NCBI RefSeq assembly: GCF_003112555.1
Contig: NZ_BEWB01000007.1
Location: 62,001 to 126,000, forward strand
Direction: 5' to 3'
Origin: Streptomyces coelicoflavus
Lineage (GTDB): Bacteria > Actinomycetota > Actinomycetes > Streptomycetales > Streptomycetaceae
DNA: 64,000 nt
A program made the translations under genes and the position numbers. This document shows, in pieces, positions 1 to 8,684 of the stretch. Each line of letters opens with the position of its first letter. The stretch's first letter is position 1. A model generated the notes under the pieces. The model had not been told where the DNA came from, made no database searches, and saw only the letters and a program-made list of their open reading frames with translations.

Positions 1-1284
1 GAACGGCTTGAACGTGTGCGGGGCACGCGCGCGTACGGCCTTCGCGTCGAAGCGGTCCGGGTCGAACCGCTCGGCGTCCGGGCCCCACACCTCGGGATCG
101 CGGTGCAGCATGCCCGTGAGCACCAGCGCCCAGGCCCCGGGCCGCATCGGGTACGCGCCGCCGAGCAGCGTGTCCTCGCGGGCCTCCCGTGCGAAGGCGG
201 GCGCGGTCGGCCACAGCCGCAGCGACTCGTCGAGCACCCGGCGCACGTGGCGCAGCTTGGCCACCTGCTCGTAGCCCGGCGCCTCGGTGTCGCCCCACAC
301 CCGGTCCACCTCGGCACGGGCCCGGGCCGCCACGTCGGGGTGCTGGGCGAGGTAGTGCAGTGCGAAGGAGAGCGCGCCCGAGGTCGTCTCGTGCCCGGCG
401 ACGAGGAAGGTGATGACCTGCCGGCGCACGTTCTCCGGCGACAGCCGCTCACCGGTCCGCGGGTGGACCGTCTCCAGCATCCGGTCGAGCAGGTCGCCGA
501 CCCCGCCCCCGCCGCCGCCGCCGGTTGACCGGCGTTCGCGGACGAGGTCGTCGACCGTGCGGTTGAGGTAGGCGATGTCGGCGGCGTTGCGGCGGCTCGC
601 GTCGCGCAGCAGCCAGGGGGCGAGCGGCGCGGGCACCGTGTTCCGGCGCTGCGCGTAGCCGAGCGTGCCCACCATCGCGGTGACGAAGGGGTGGGGGCGG
701 GCGCGTTCGAAGGAGCCGAAGTCGTGCCCGAAACCGGTGCGCGCGATGGTCTCCAGCGTCAGCTTGGTCATGTCGCCGGGCACGTCCACCGCCCGGCCCG
801 ACGCCTCGGCCAGATCCCAGTGGCCGGTGAGCCGCGCGGCCACGTCCAGCATCATCACGTGGTACCCGGCCATGGCCTCGCGGCTGAACCCGGGCGCCAG
901 CACGTCGTGCGCGAGCTGCCAGTTGGGCTCGTGGTTGTACGCCGTGAACAGCCCGTCCCCGGCGACCGGCCGCAGGTTGGCCACGCCCAGGCCCACGTGC
1001 TTGGCGAACCGCGTCTCGTCCGCCAGGTCGGCGGCGAGGGAGGCGCCCCACACGAACACGAACTCCTTGCCGAAGACCCGCCGCCGGAAGATCGGCCCCA
1101 GCCGCCGCGCGTAGCGCAGCGAGTCCTGCATCGGGGTGCGCCGGCTCGCGCCCACCACGTCACCGAGCAGCGGCAGCCGGTACGGCGGGTGCGGGATGCG
1201 GTGCAGCTCCGGCCAGCCCAGCTCGGCACTGCGGAAGCCCTTCGGCAGTCCGTCCCGGGCCGGTTCCCTCGCTGTCTGGGCCAT
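1..1284 (-). CDS. CYP102-like cytochrome P450 (C-terminal part beyond window)
   Basis: The frame is open from an ATG at 1284 to the window edge, giving 428 codons. It aligns from memory with the heme domain of P450-BM3 (CYP102): GDGLFTAYNHEPNWQLAHDVL near residue 110, then the oxygen-activating AGHETTSG of the I helix near residue 295, the ExxR of the K helix (ESLRLWPTAPAF), and finally FKPF at the edge. The heme-binding Cys motif that should follow is outside, so I cannot say whether a reductase is fused. CYP102 enzymes hydroxylate fatty acids. A seven-Gly linker occurs near residue 255. The gene is divergent from a TetR regulator, as in the BM3R1-CYP102 arrangement of Bacillus, so fatty-acid-responsive repression is likely by inference. 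Confidence 0.9.
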   Translation of the reverse strand, partial: MAQTAREPARDGLPKGFRSAELGWPELHRIPHPPYRLPLLGDVVGASRRTPMQDSLRYARRLGPIFRRRVFGKEFVFVWGASLAADLADETRFAKHVGLGVANLRPVAGDGLFTAYNHEPNWQLAHDVLAPGFSREAMAGYHVMMLDVAARLTGHWDLAEASGRAVDVPGDMTKLTLETIARTGFGHDFGSFERARPHPFVTAMVGTLGYAQRRNTVPAPLAPWLLRDASRRNAADIAYLNRTVDDLVRERRSTGGGGGGGVGDLLDRMLETVHPRTGERLSPENVRRQVITFLVAGHETTSGALSFALHYLAQHPDVAARARAEVDRVWGDTEAPGYEQVAKLRHVRRVLDESLRLWPTAPAFAREAREDTLLGGAYPMRPGAWALVLTGMLHRDPEVWGPDAERFDPDRFDAKAVRARAPHTFKPF

Positions 1285-1332
1285 GACGCGATCTCCCTTG
1301 ACGCAGCGGCGTGTTGCACGAGCCGAGGCGAG

Positions 1333-1359
1333 CGTGTTGTACATGGATTCAATAACGCG
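1333..1359. promoter_or_regulatory. Imperfect palindrome in P450/TetR intergenic region
   Basis: CGTGTTGTA (1333-1341) faces AATAACGCG (1351-1359), an imperfect inverted repeat matching at 6 of 9 positions. A second CGTGTTGCAC copy of the left arm lies at 1310-1319 inside the P450 leader. The position between two divergent starts suits an operator for the TetR protein at 1407. This is inference only. Confidence 0.4.
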
Positions 1360-1406
1360 GCCCAGTCTCGTCCCGTTGTTGAACCGGCGTCAAGTAAGGT
1401 GCGGGC

Positions 1407-2015
1407 ATGGCCGCGAACCAGGGCGCGCGCACCCGCCGCCGGCTCAGCACCGCCGAGCGCCGGGAGCAGCTGCTCTCGGTGGGCGCGCGGCTGTTCTCGG
1501 ACAGTCCCTACGACGAGGTGTGGATCGAGCAGGTCGCCGAGATCGCCGGGGTCTCCCGCGGGCTGCTGTACCACTACTTCCCGAACAAGCGGGACTTCTT
1601 CGCGGCGGTCGTCGAGCGGGAGAGCGAGCGCATGCTGCGGATGACGGCGGCCGTGCCCGGCGTCCCGGTCCGCGAGCAGCTCACCGCGGGCCTCGACGCG
1701 TACCTGGAGTACGTCCGGGCCCACGCGCACGGCTACCGCGCCTTCCACCGCGCCGACGCGACCGGCGACCGGGCCGTGCGCCAGGTCTACCGGCGGGCGC
1801 TGGCTGCGCAGGAGCGGCAGATCCTCGCCGCCCTGTCCGCCGACCCCGAGTTCGGTCCGGCCGTCGAGGAACGCGGCGACGTACGGCTGGCGGTGCGCGG
1901 CTGGCTGGCCTTCACCACCGCCGTCTGCCTGGAGTGGCTGCGGGATCCGGAACCCGCCCGCGAGCAGGTGCGCGACCTGTGCGCACGGGCGCTGTTGGGG
2001 GCCATCGCGCCCTGA
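1407..2015 (+). CDS. TetR family transcriptional regulator
   Basis: 202 residues. The N-terminal TetR DNA-binding domain (about 16-62) has the recognition-helix region VAEIAGVSRGLLYHYFPNKR. The rest is an all-helical ligand-binding domain. A TAAGGT -10-like box (1395-1400) lies only 6 nt before the ATG, so the mRNA may be leaderless. The gene is divergent from the CYP102-like P450, whose family is often repressed by TetR proteins released by fatty acids. It probably controls that P450 and itself, but the ligand is unknown. Confidence 0.9.
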   Translation: MAANQGARTRRRLSTAERREQLLSVGARLFSDSPYDEVWIEQVAEIAGVSRGLLYHYFPNKRDFFAAVVERESERMLRMTAAVPGVPVREQLTAGLDAYLEYVRAHAHGYRAFHRADATGDRAVRQVYRRALAAQERQILAALSADPEFGPAVEERGDVRLAVRGWLAFTTAVCLEWLRDPEPAREQVRDLCARALLGAIAP

Positions 2016-2054
2016 CGCGGCGTGTCCGGATCGCGGCTCGAACCGGTGTCGTGG

Positions 2055-2100
2055 TTGGCGCGCTCCCCGATCTCCGATAGGTTAGGTGAGCCTTACCTAA
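2055..2100 (+). promoter_or_regulatory. Promoter overlapped by DmdR/IdeR-type iron box
   Basis: A TTGGCG -35 (2055-2060), 17-bp spacer and TAGGTT -10 (2078-2083) precede the DUF2470 gene. The 19-mer TTAGGTGAGCCTTACCTAA (2082-2100) overlaps the -10 and start region. It is the reverse complement of TTAGGTAAGGCTCACCTAA, essentially the consensus iron box bound by actinobacterial DtxR-family repressors (IdeR, DmdR). Repression under iron sufficiency is expected. Confidence 0.88.
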
Positions 2101-2123
2101 TGAATTGCCGAACGGAGGTTGGG

Positions 2124-2849
2124 ATGGGTGACACCCACGCCTGGACGGCCGCGCCGGCCGCGGCGGAGCAGGCCCGGTCCGTGCTCGCCGCCGCGTGGTC
2201 CTGCGCGGTGACCGCGGAGGGCGGCCGCGAGGAGCTCGTCGGCGCGCACACCGTCACCGACGACGGCCGGGTGCTCCTGCACGTGCCCGAGGACAGCGCG
2301 CTGCTCGCCGCGGCGCTGTGCGCGCCCCGGGGGGAGCCGTCCGCCGTGCTGGAGTTCGCCGACGTGGCGCCCGTCCCGGTGCGGAGCCGGATCAGGGCCC
2401 GGCTCTGGCTCGCCGGCCGGCTGGCCGTGGAGGACGGTCACCTGGCCTTCCGCCCCACCCGTGCGGTGCTGCGGCGCCCCTCCGGTGCCGTGGTCGTCGA
2501 CGTCGACGAGTTCACCGCCGCCGCGCCCGACCCGCTGGCCCTGGCCGAGGCGCGGCTGCTGACCCACCTCGCCGACTGCCACGACGACGCCGTCCAGCGG
2601 CTGACCCGGCTCGTCGACCCGGACAGCCTGCACGGAGCGGTCCGGGTGCGGCCGCTCGCCGTCGACCGGCACGGACTCACCCTGCGCATCGAACGCGTCC
2701 GTGACCACGGCGACGTACGCCTGCCCTTCCACGCGCCGGCCGACGAGATCGCGCAGCTCACCGAGCGGGTGCACGTGCTCCTCGCGCAGGCGGGCACCGT
2801 CTCCTGCCCCCGGGCCCTACAACGGCAGCGCGCAGACGGCGACGGGTGA
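2124..2849 (+). CDS. DUF2470 domain protein under iron-box control
   Basis: 242 residues from an ATG preceded by GGAGG (2114-2118). An upstream in-frame start at 2022 is rejected because it would lie before the promoter and iron box. The sequence resembles actinobacterial DUF2470 proteins: an N-terminal split-barrel-like half (about 20-130) and a C-terminal DUF2470 half from about 150, with LLTHLADCHDDAVQRLTRLV and HGLTLRIERV. DUF2470 is the C-terminal domain of HugZ-type heme-degrading proteins, so a role in heme or iron handling is plausible. That is inference from family and regulation. The 3' end overlaps the convergent lactonase gene by 33 bp. Confidence 0.8.
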   Translation: MGDTHAWTAAPAAAEQARSVLAAAWSCAVTAEGGREELVGAHTVTDDGRVLLHVPEDSALLAAALCAPRGEPSAVLEFADVAPVPVRSRIRARLWLAGRLAVEDGHLAFRPTRAVLRRPSGAVVVDVDEFTAAAPDPLALAEARLLTHLADCHDDAVQRLTRLVDPDSLHGAVRVRPLAVDRHGLTLRIERVRDHGDVRLPFHAPADEIAQLTERVHVLLAQAGTVSCPRALQRQRADGDG

Positions 2850-4052
2850 CGCGAACGGCCTGCCCGCGGTGCGCAGTTCGCCACCGTCCTCGCTCACGCG
2901 GAAGGCGCTGACGCTGCCGGAGCGCTGGTTGGCCGCGAACAGCAGTGCGCCGTCCGGGGAGAAGGCGATCTGCCGGGGGAAGTCGCCGCCCACCGGCACC
3001 GTGCCGAGGAACCGCAGCCGGGCGCCCGCCGCCTCCACCGCGTACCGGCTCAGGCTGTTGTGCCCCCGGTTGGCGAGGAAGGCGTACGCGCCGTCGGACG
3101 TGACCAGGAACTGCGCGGGGTAGTTGGGGCCCGACCCCGGGCCCGGCTCCGCCCCGGTGGACTGCGCCTCGCCCACCGTCAGCCGTCCCGTCTCCGGGGC
3201 GTACGCGCAGACCGCGACGGTGTTGTCGACCTCGTTGGCGAGATAGGCGTGGCGCCCGCCGGGGTGGAAGGCGAGGTGCCGGGGCCCGGCGCCCGGCCGG
3301 GTCCGGGCCCGCGCGACCTCCGAAAGGGTCCCCGCGTCCTCGTCCAGTCGGTAGGTGTACACGGTGTCCGTACCGAGGTCCACCGCGAGGACGTGGTTCC
3401 CGTCCGGGCCGGTGACGACCTGGTGGGCGTGCGGCCCCCGCTGTCCGGGACCCGGCGGCGGATCGGAGTGCGTGACCAGGCCGGTACGCTCCCCGAGCGC
3501 GCCTGAGGCGCCGATCGGGTGCACGGCGACGCTGCCCGAGCCGTAGTTGGCGCTGAACAGCCAGCGTCCGCCCGGATGCACGGACAGATGGCAGGGTGCC
3601 GCGCCGCCGGTGCTCCGGCTGCCCAGCACCCTGCGGTCCGACAGCCGGACCGCGGTCACGGCACCGTCCTCGCGCTCGTTCACCGCGTACAGGGTGCGGC
3701 CGTCGGGGTGCACGGCCAGGTACGAGGGATCGTCGACCTCGGCGAGGAGACCGCGGCCGGTGACCCGGCCCGTGCCCGGGTCGTACTCGGCGAGCCCGAC
3801 GCCCTCGCCGCCGCCCTCGGCGGAGGTGTAGGTGCCGAGGAGGAGGGGGCGCGGTCCGGCGGACCGCCGCTGTCTGCCCGGCGCACCGCTGCTCGCCCCG
3901 GGCGCGGTGCCCGCGGCGGCCGGCCCGTCCGGTCCGCCGTCCGGCTCCGCCGGTCCACCACAGGCCGCCGCCGCGGGAAGCGCCGCTGCGGCGGTGGCGG
4001 TCCGTGCGAGGAGCGCCAAGAAGTGCCGCCTGTTCGAACTGTCGCGGTTCAT
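2817..4052 (-). CDS. Lactonase-family beta-propeller protein, exported
   Basis: 411 residues. The N terminus carries a twin-Arg pattern (NRRHFLAL, residues 7-14), a hydrophobic stretch and then AAAAC at about 28-32. It is therefore probably a Tat-exported protein and possibly a lipoprotein. From about residue 70 there are repeated propeller blades with motifs such as YLAVHPDGRTLYAVNE, HLSVHPGGRWLFSANYG, HLAFHPGGRHAYLANE and QIAFSPDGALLFAANQ. This matches the cycloisomerase-like 6-phosphogluconolactonase (Pgl) family. Extracellular location argues against a pentose-phosphate role, and the substrate is unknown. It is the last gene of a minus-strand trio, 30 bp after its upstream neighbour. Confidence 0.85.
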   Translation of the reverse strand: MNRDSSNRRHFLALLARTATAAAALPAAAACGGPAEPDGGPDGPAAAGTAPGASSGAPGRQRRSAGPRPLLLGTYTSAEGGGEGVGLAEYDPGTGRVTGRGLLAEVDDPSYLAVHPDGRTLYAVNEREDGAVTAVRLSDRRVLGSRSTGGAAPCHLSVHPGGRWLFSANYGSGSVAVHPIGASGALGERTGLVTHSDPPPGPGQRGPHAHQVVTGPDGNHVLAVDLGTDTVYTYRLDEDAGTLSEVARARTRPGAGPRHLAFHPGGRHAYLANEVDNTVAVCAYAPETGRLTVGEAQSTGAEPGPGSGPNYPAQFLVTSDGAYAFLANRGHNSLSRYAVEAAGARLRFLGTVPVGGDFPRQIAFSPDGALLFAANQRSGSVSAFRVSEDGGELRTAGRPFASPVAVCALPL

Positions 4053-4082
4053 GACGCCCGCCCGCCCTCCCGTGCCGGTCCT

Positions 4083-5135
4083 CTACCAGTCCCCGTCCTG
4101 CACCGGACGGCCCGGGGTGTCCCCGAGGGGGTGGACCTGGTGGGGCGCGGGGGCCTGCCACGGCTCGTGGTCGTCCCCGATCCAGTCCCCGACCGGCTTG
4201 ACGTCCTGGAGCGGCCCGGTGGGCGCGAGGTCGTGGGCGTCCTGGTCGTAGTAGTCGTACCAGGGCAGACCGGCCCGGGTGTACGCCGCCCGGTCCACGG
4301 GGGACGGCGGCGGCGCCTCCCCGGTGATGCGGCGCCACTCCGGCGGCGTCACCAGGTGCACGAAGACCCGCCCGGCCGGCCGCTCGGCCCAGTCCGTCGG
4401 CGGCCGTTGGTCGCGGTACACCTCCTGGCGCATGGAACCGCCGACGCCGAGCCCCATGGCCGGTGTGGACCGGCGCCGGACCGTCCCGCCGTAGCCCGGG
4501 GCCCCGCCCGGCGCGGCCGGTGCCGCCGCCGGTGCCGGAGCTCCGAAGGCCCCGCCCGGACGGGCTCCCCGGGGGGCCGACTCCCGGCGGCGCCGCTCCT
4601 CCTCGCGCCAGCGCAGCAGCTCGGGGGCGCTCAGGGTGAACGCCTGCAACTGGACGCCTCCCCAGACCTCCGCACCGGTGACCTGGCCCTCGACGGTCGC
4701 CCCCGTGCCGAGCGGCACCGCCACGAACTGACGGACCGTGCCGGACCCGGAGTTGATGCCGTCCAGCCAGGGCTGGCGGGGGAGGACCACGTAGTTCTGC
4801 GGGTCGCGCGACAGCCGGTCGCTCCACGGCCTGCCCGAGACCGCGCACACCTTGCCCACCCCCACCTGGAGGGCGGCGGGTTCCCGCGTGCCCGCGAAGC
4901 TCAGCCACATGGCCTCACGCAGATACACCGGCAGCATCACACCCCCGCGCGCACGCCACTCCTCGGGCACGGTGTCCGCGTAGTCGGCGACCCGGCGGAC
5001 CGGGAACTCGCCGAGACCCGGCGGCAGCGGATGCGTCCCCGTCTCGGGAAGCCGGAGCGTGCGTACGAAACGCACCGACGCACCGCCCGGCAGCGACAGC
5101 CGGTTCCCGTCGATCCGCACACTGGTCTCGGTCAT
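4083..5135 (-). CDS. Conserved protein of unknown function
   Basis: 350 residues. I chose the ATG at 5135 because AGGGG lies 7 nt upstream. An alternative ATG at 5150 would add five residues. The N-terminal two-thirds (to about 170) look like a conserved globular domain with LPPGLGEFPVRRVADY, VMLPVYLREAMWLSF, PWLDGINSGSGTVRQFVA and GATVEGQVTG. I recall this pattern from uncharacterised bacterial proteins but know no function. A Pro/Ala/Gly-rich linker (about 180-225) follows, then a Trp- and Asp-rich tail. There is no signal peptide or membrane segment. It lies 39 bp downstream of the FUSC gene and 30 bp upstream of the lactonase gene, probably in one transcript. Confidence 0.75.
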   Translation of the reverse strand: MTETSVRIDGNRLSLPGGASVRFVRTLRLPETGTHPLPPGLGEFPVRRVADYADTVPEEWRARGGVMLPVYLREAMWLSFAGTREPAALQVGVGKVCAVSGRPWSDRLSRDPQNYVVLPRQPWLDGINSGSGTVRQFVAVPLGTGATVEGQVTGAEVWGGVQLQAFTLSAPELLRWREEERRRRESAPRGARPGGAFGAPAPAAAPAAPGGAPGYGGTVRRRSTPAMGLGVGGSMRQEVYRDQRPPTDWAERPAGRVFVHLVTPPEWRRITGEAPPPSPVDRAAYTRAGLPWYDYYDQDAHDLAPTGPLQDVKPVGDWIGDDHEPWQAPAPHQVHPLGDTPGRPVQDGDW

Positions 5136-5174
5136 CCGAAGGCCCCTCATTCGCCGTGAACCGTTCCTCGTCCC

Positions 5175-6431
5175 TCAAGAGGAACGCCGGGCGGCGGTGC
5201 CGCGGTTCCGCCGGCGCAGCCGGGCCCGTGCCCGGTCCCGCAACCGGGTCAGCCGCGGCATGCGTTCGCGCTGCTCGCGCGTGTGGCGGTCCAGCTCCTC
5301 CAAGAGCCGGCGGGAGCGGTGCTCGGTGTCCATCTCGTCGATGATCCGGTTCACCTCGGCCAGCACCGCGCCCCGCAGCTGCCACTGCCTCGCGTCCCGC
5401 CGGACCTCGTCGAGGAGCAGGCCGGCCAGCCGGTCCCGGGTGACCGCGGCCTGGCGCAGCTCGGCGGCCAGCCGCTCCTCCGCGGACTCGGCGTTCTCAC
5501 TCGCGTTGCTCGTGACCAGCACCGAGAAGCTCACCACGGCGTCGGCGATCTCGGACAGCAGCTCCTGGACGGCGGCCCCCGTCTCCGGTGCGAACAGCGG
5601 TTCCGGCTCCCGCTCCTTGGCCAGGTCGGTGAAGCTGCGCGCGAGGACCCGCATGACCACCGTGCAGATCTCCAGGGTGTCCAGACCGGTGCGCAGCACG
5701 ACCCGGTGCAGCAGCCCCTCGCGCACCCGGGGGTTGAACCGCAGGCTGTCCTCGGCCTGGCGGAGGTCCTCGTCCACCTCGCCGATGTCGTGGTCGAGCC
5801 GGCGCGCCTCGTGCAGCCGGGCCGCCGCCTCGTGGAACGGCATGCTGCCGGCGGCCTCCTCGCCCATGCGCAACAGCAGTTGGCGCACCTGCCTGGCCAG
5901 CCCCACGACGGACTCACCGGCCTGCTCCACCCACACCGGAGGCGCCAGGATCAGATTGAAGACCAGACCCACGATCGCCCCGACCAGGGTCTCGACCACC
6001 CGGGCCCACGCCAGGCTCCCGTGCGAGGTGACGCCGAGCACCAGCATCGCGCTGATCGCCACCTCGGCGGTGAACTCCTCGGCGCGCACCAGATGCCCCA
6101 CACCCAGCGCCGCCAGGATGATCAGGCCCAGGCTCCACCAGCTCAGTCCGACCAACTGGCTGAAGGCGATGGCGACCAGAACACCGGCGACCACCGCGTT
6201 CACCCGGCGGAAACTCATCTTCAGCGTGGCGTACAGGGTGACCTGGACGACCAGCAGGGCGGTCAGCGGCGCGGTGAGCGGTGGCGCCGACTTGTCGGGG
6301 GTCAGCCGTACCGCGATGACATAGGCGATCGATGCCGCGGCGGCGGAGCGAAAGGCCTGGACCACCCTGGGGTCCCTCAGCCACTTCACCCGCCGCAGCG
6401 CCGCCCTCGCGGCATCCAGCACATCCCGCAT
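5175..6431 (-). CDS. FUSC / aromatic-acid-exporter-like membrane protein
   Basis: 418 residues. The N-terminal 180 residues hold about six hydrophobic segments (SAAAASIAYVIAV, LTALLVVQVTLYATL, VVAGVLVAIAFSQLV, LGLIILAALGVG, AISAMLVLGV, LVGAIVGLVFNLIL). They match FUSC/ArAE family half-transporters linked to efflux of aromatic acids. The C-terminal 230 residues are soluble, charged and mostly helical. A paralogue-like protein sits at 10355-11554. The gene is first of a minus-strand trio. Substrate unknown. Confidence 0.82.
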   Translation of the reverse strand: MRDVLDAARAALRRVKWLRDPRVVQAFRSAAAASIAYVIAVRLTPDKSAPPLTAPLTALLVVQVTLYATLKMSFRRVNAVVAGVLVAIAFSQLVGLSWWSLGLIILAALGVGHLVRAEEFTAEVAISAMLVLGVTSHGSLAWARVVETLVGAIVGLVFNLILAPPVWVEQAGESVVGLARQVRQLLLRMGEEAAGSMPFHEAAARLHEARRLDHDIGEVDEDLRQAEDSLRFNPRVREGLLHRVVLRTGLDTLEICTVVMRVLARSFTDLAKEREPEPLFAPETGAAVQELLSEIADAVVSFSVLVTSNASENAESAEERLAAELRQAAVTRDRLAGLLLDEVRRDARQWQLRGAVLAEVNRIIDEMDTEHRSRRLLEELDRHTREQRERMPRLTRLRDRARARLRRRNRGTAARRSS

Positions 6432-6536
6432 CCTCGGGCTGTTCCCTTCCGCAGGCGCCTCGAACGTGTCCGATCAGGACGGTAGCCGGACGCGGGCGGC
6501 CGGGCCCCTCTCACGCGCCGTGCGCCGCCGGACGGG

Positions 6537-7031
6537 TCAGCCGGTCACCTTGGCGACGAACGCGGACAGATTGCCCAGCGTACGGGCGATCTGCTCCTCC
6601 AGGGTGAGGCTCTCCTCGAACCGGCCCCCGCCCTCCGGCACCTTCCTGCCCCGCAGATAGAGGGGACAGGCGAGATCCGTGCACATGTAGAGGCCGACCG
6701 AGTTGCCCTCCCGGCCGGCCGCCCCCGCCTTGCGCGCCGTCATCAGCGACACACCGCCCCGCGGATGGGTGGTCAGGCAGAGCCCGCACATGCTGCGCTG
6801 GAGGAAGCCGCTCCGGGACTGCTGGAACCGCAGCGCCACACCGGCGAGCCGTCCGCCCTGTTCGGCGACCAGATAGCTGCGGTCGGGCGCCCCGGGATCC
6901 CGCCAGCCGAAGAAGTCGAGATCGTCCCAGGGGCGCTCGTCGAGGTCACGGGGAACGGCCAGGCGCTTGGCCTCGCCCTTCGAGCAGTTGATGAAGGAGG
7001 TGCGGATGTCCCGCTCGTCGAGTGCTCTCAT
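6537..7031 (-). CDS. FBP (EF-G-binding, FusB-like) C-terminal zinc-finger protein
   Basis: 164 residues. A treble-clef-like cysteine set is visible: C82 and C85 in MCGLC, then C117 and C122 in MCTDLAC. This is the arrangement of the FBP_C family, whose member FusB binds EF-G and rescues ribosomes stalled by fusidic acid. Streptomyces carry many such proteins without proven function, so the EF-G interaction is inference. It is divergent from the ROK regulator across about 260 bp rich in short repeats. A Tet(M)-like EF-G relative lies 10 kb away. Confidence 0.82.
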   Translation of the reverse strand: MRALDERDIRTSFINCSKGEAKRLAVPRDLDERPWDDLDFFGWRDPGAPDRSYLVAEQGGRLAGVALRFQQSRSGFLQRSMCGLCLTTHPRGGVSLMTARKAGAAGREGNSVGLYMCTDLACPLYLRGRKVPEGGGRFEESLTLEEQIARTLGNLSAFVAKVTG

Positions 7032-7060
7032 GGGAGCCTCCCCTTGGTCGAAAAGGTCGG

Positions 7061-7090
7061 TCGGTGCCGGTCGGTGCCGGTCGGTGCCGG
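7061..7090. repeat. Three tandem 10-bp repeats
   Basis: TCGGTGCCGG is repeated three times head to tail, flanked by partial copies (GGTCGGT at 7055 and 7094). It lies in the leader of the FusB-like gene. No function is evident. Such units can slip during replication. Confidence 0.85.
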
Positions 7091-7136
7091 TCGGGTCGGT
7101 CCAAGGCGGTCGGTCCGGCCGGCTGTCCTAGTGCCT

Positions 7137-7163
7137 CTAGGTTTTCGCCTAGCTTAAATAGGC
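7137..7163. promoter_or_regulatory. Overlapping short palindromes upstream of ROK gene
   Basis: CTAGG (7137-7141) pairs with CCTAG (7148-7152), and GCCTA (7147-7151) pairs with TAGGC (7159-7163). The block is AT-rich against its surroundings and lies between divergent genes. It could bind the ROK repressor encoded at 7292 or mark a core promoter. Confidence 0.35.
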
Positions 7164-7291
7164 TACGAGCCGGGCCGCCACCGGATTTCCGGGCGCGCGA
7201 GTTCATAGCATGAATTAAGAGTGAAGGGAAGTCGCGGGCGGCTGTCCCGCAGAGGTATGTTGCAGACCGGGCACAGCAGGGGAGGAGCCAC

Positions 7292-8581
7292 ATGGCGGGG
7301 CGGAACGGGCGCACGGTGCGCGACCTCAGGAGGGCCAACCGCACGGCCGTGCTCCAGCGGCTCTACTTCGACGGACCGCTCAGCCGGTTCGAACTGGGCC
7401 CGGCCACCGGCCTCAGCTCCGGTTCCGTCAGCAACGTGGTCGCCGACCTGGTCGCCGACGGACTGGTGGAGGAGGCCGGCAGCGTCGACTCCGACGGCGG
7501 CCGGCCCCGCACCCTGCTGCGCGTGGCCCCCGCCAGTGGCCACATGATCGGCGTGGACGTCGGCGAGACCCGGGTACGGGTCGAACTCTTCGACCTGACG
7601 CTCACCGAACTCGCCCGCGCCGAACGCCCGCTCGCCCAGCAGCGCTACGACGTCGACGTCATCGTCGGACACATCCGCGACGGCATCGCCGAGGTACTGG
7701 CCGCGGCCGGACTCCCGGCCGAACGGCTGCTCGGCGCCGGGATCGGCGTCCCCGGCATCGTCGAGCACACCGCCGACCGGGGGGCCGTGGTGCACGGCCA
7801 GACCATCGGCTGGGACGCGGTTCCGCTGGAGGCCCGCTTGCGCGCCGGATCCCCGCTGCCCGACACCGTCCCGTACCTCATCGACAACGGTGCCAAGACC
7901 CTCGGCCAGGCCGAGATGTGGTTCGGCGCGGGACGCGGCGCGCGCAACGCGGTGGTGGTGCTCTTCGGCTCCGGGGTCGGCGCCAGCCTCGTCACTCCCG
8001 ACGTCGAGCAGGGCCGGGCGGTCGAATGGGGGCACCTGACGGTCCGGGTCAGGGGACGCCGCTGCCGCTGCGGCGCACTCGGCTGCCTGGAGGCGTACGC
8101 GGGCGCCGAGTCACTGCTGGCCCGCTGGCGGGAGGAGGGCGGCCGGGTTCCGGAGGGCACCGACGAGGAGACCGCGCTCACCGCGCTGCTCGCCGCCGCC
8201 CACCCGTCCGGCGACGAGGGTGCCGACCCGGTCGCGCTCGCCGTCCTGGAGGAGACCGCGGAGTACCTGGGCGCGGGCCTGTCCGACCTGATCAACCTCT
8301 TCCAGCCCGAGCGCATCCTCATCGGCGGCTGGGCCGGCCTCCAGCTCGGCACCCGCTTCCTGCCCGCCGTACGCCGCCACGCCGTGTCGTACGCGCTGCG
8401 TCATCCCGCCAGGAAGGTGACGGTCGACCTCGGGCGGCTCGGTCCCGACGCCGTCACCGTCGGCGCCGCGATCCTCCCCCTGGCCGACTTCTTCGCGCGC
8501 GGCGGCAGGCGCCCCGAGCCGGCCCCCGAGTACCCGGTCCCGGCCTGGCGCACCGCGCTCGAGGAGCGGGCACCGCACTGA
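7292..8581 (+). CDS. ROK family transcriptional regulator
   Basis: 429 residues with a GGAGG-type site before the ATG. Residues 8-75 form a winged helix-turn-helix (LSRFELGPATGLSSGSVSNVV). From about 85 follows the ROK sugar-kinase-like fold with phosphate-binding GVDVGETRVRVELF. The ROK zinc signature is intact: EWGHLTVRV, then CRCGALGCLEAY. Proteins with both parts are sugar-responsive repressors (NagC/XylR type). The kinase half often only binds ligand. No sugar operon is adjacent, so its target is unknown, possibly itself and the FusB-like gene. Confidence 0.92.
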   Translation: MAGRNGRTVRDLRRANRTAVLQRLYFDGPLSRFELGPATGLSSGSVSNVVADLVADGLVEEAGSVDSDGGRPRTLLRVAPASGHMIGVDVGETRVRVELFDLTLTELARAERPLAQQRYDVDVIVGHIRDGIAEVLAAAGLPAERLLGAGIGVPGIVEHTADRGAVVHGQTIGWDAVPLEARLRAGSPLPDTVPYLIDNGAKTLGQAEMWFGAGRGARNAVVVLFGSGVGASLVTPDVEQGRAVEWGHLTVRVRGRRCRCGALGCLEAYAGAESLLARWREEGGRVPEGTDEETALTALLAAAHPSGDEGADPVALAVLEETAEYLGAGLSDLINLFQPERILIGGWAGLQLGTRFLPAVRRHAVSYALRHPARKVTVDLGRLGPDAVTVGAAILPLADFFARGGRRPEPAPEYPVPAWRTALEERAPH

Positions 8582-8622
8582 GGTTTCGCCGGTCACCGGG
8601 GAGGTACCCGACGCCGCTCCGA

Positions 8623-8650
8623 GGGCCGTCGGACGACTGCCGGACGGCCC
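8623..8650 (+). terminator. Hairpin after ROK gene
   Basis: GGGCCGTC (8623-8630) pairs with GACGGCCC (8643-8650) 40 bp after the ROK stop. No T-tract follows, which is common in Streptomyces terminators. Confidence 0.45.
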
Positions 8651-8684
8651 CGGACGAACGGAGCACCACGGGAAGGAGCGCGTC

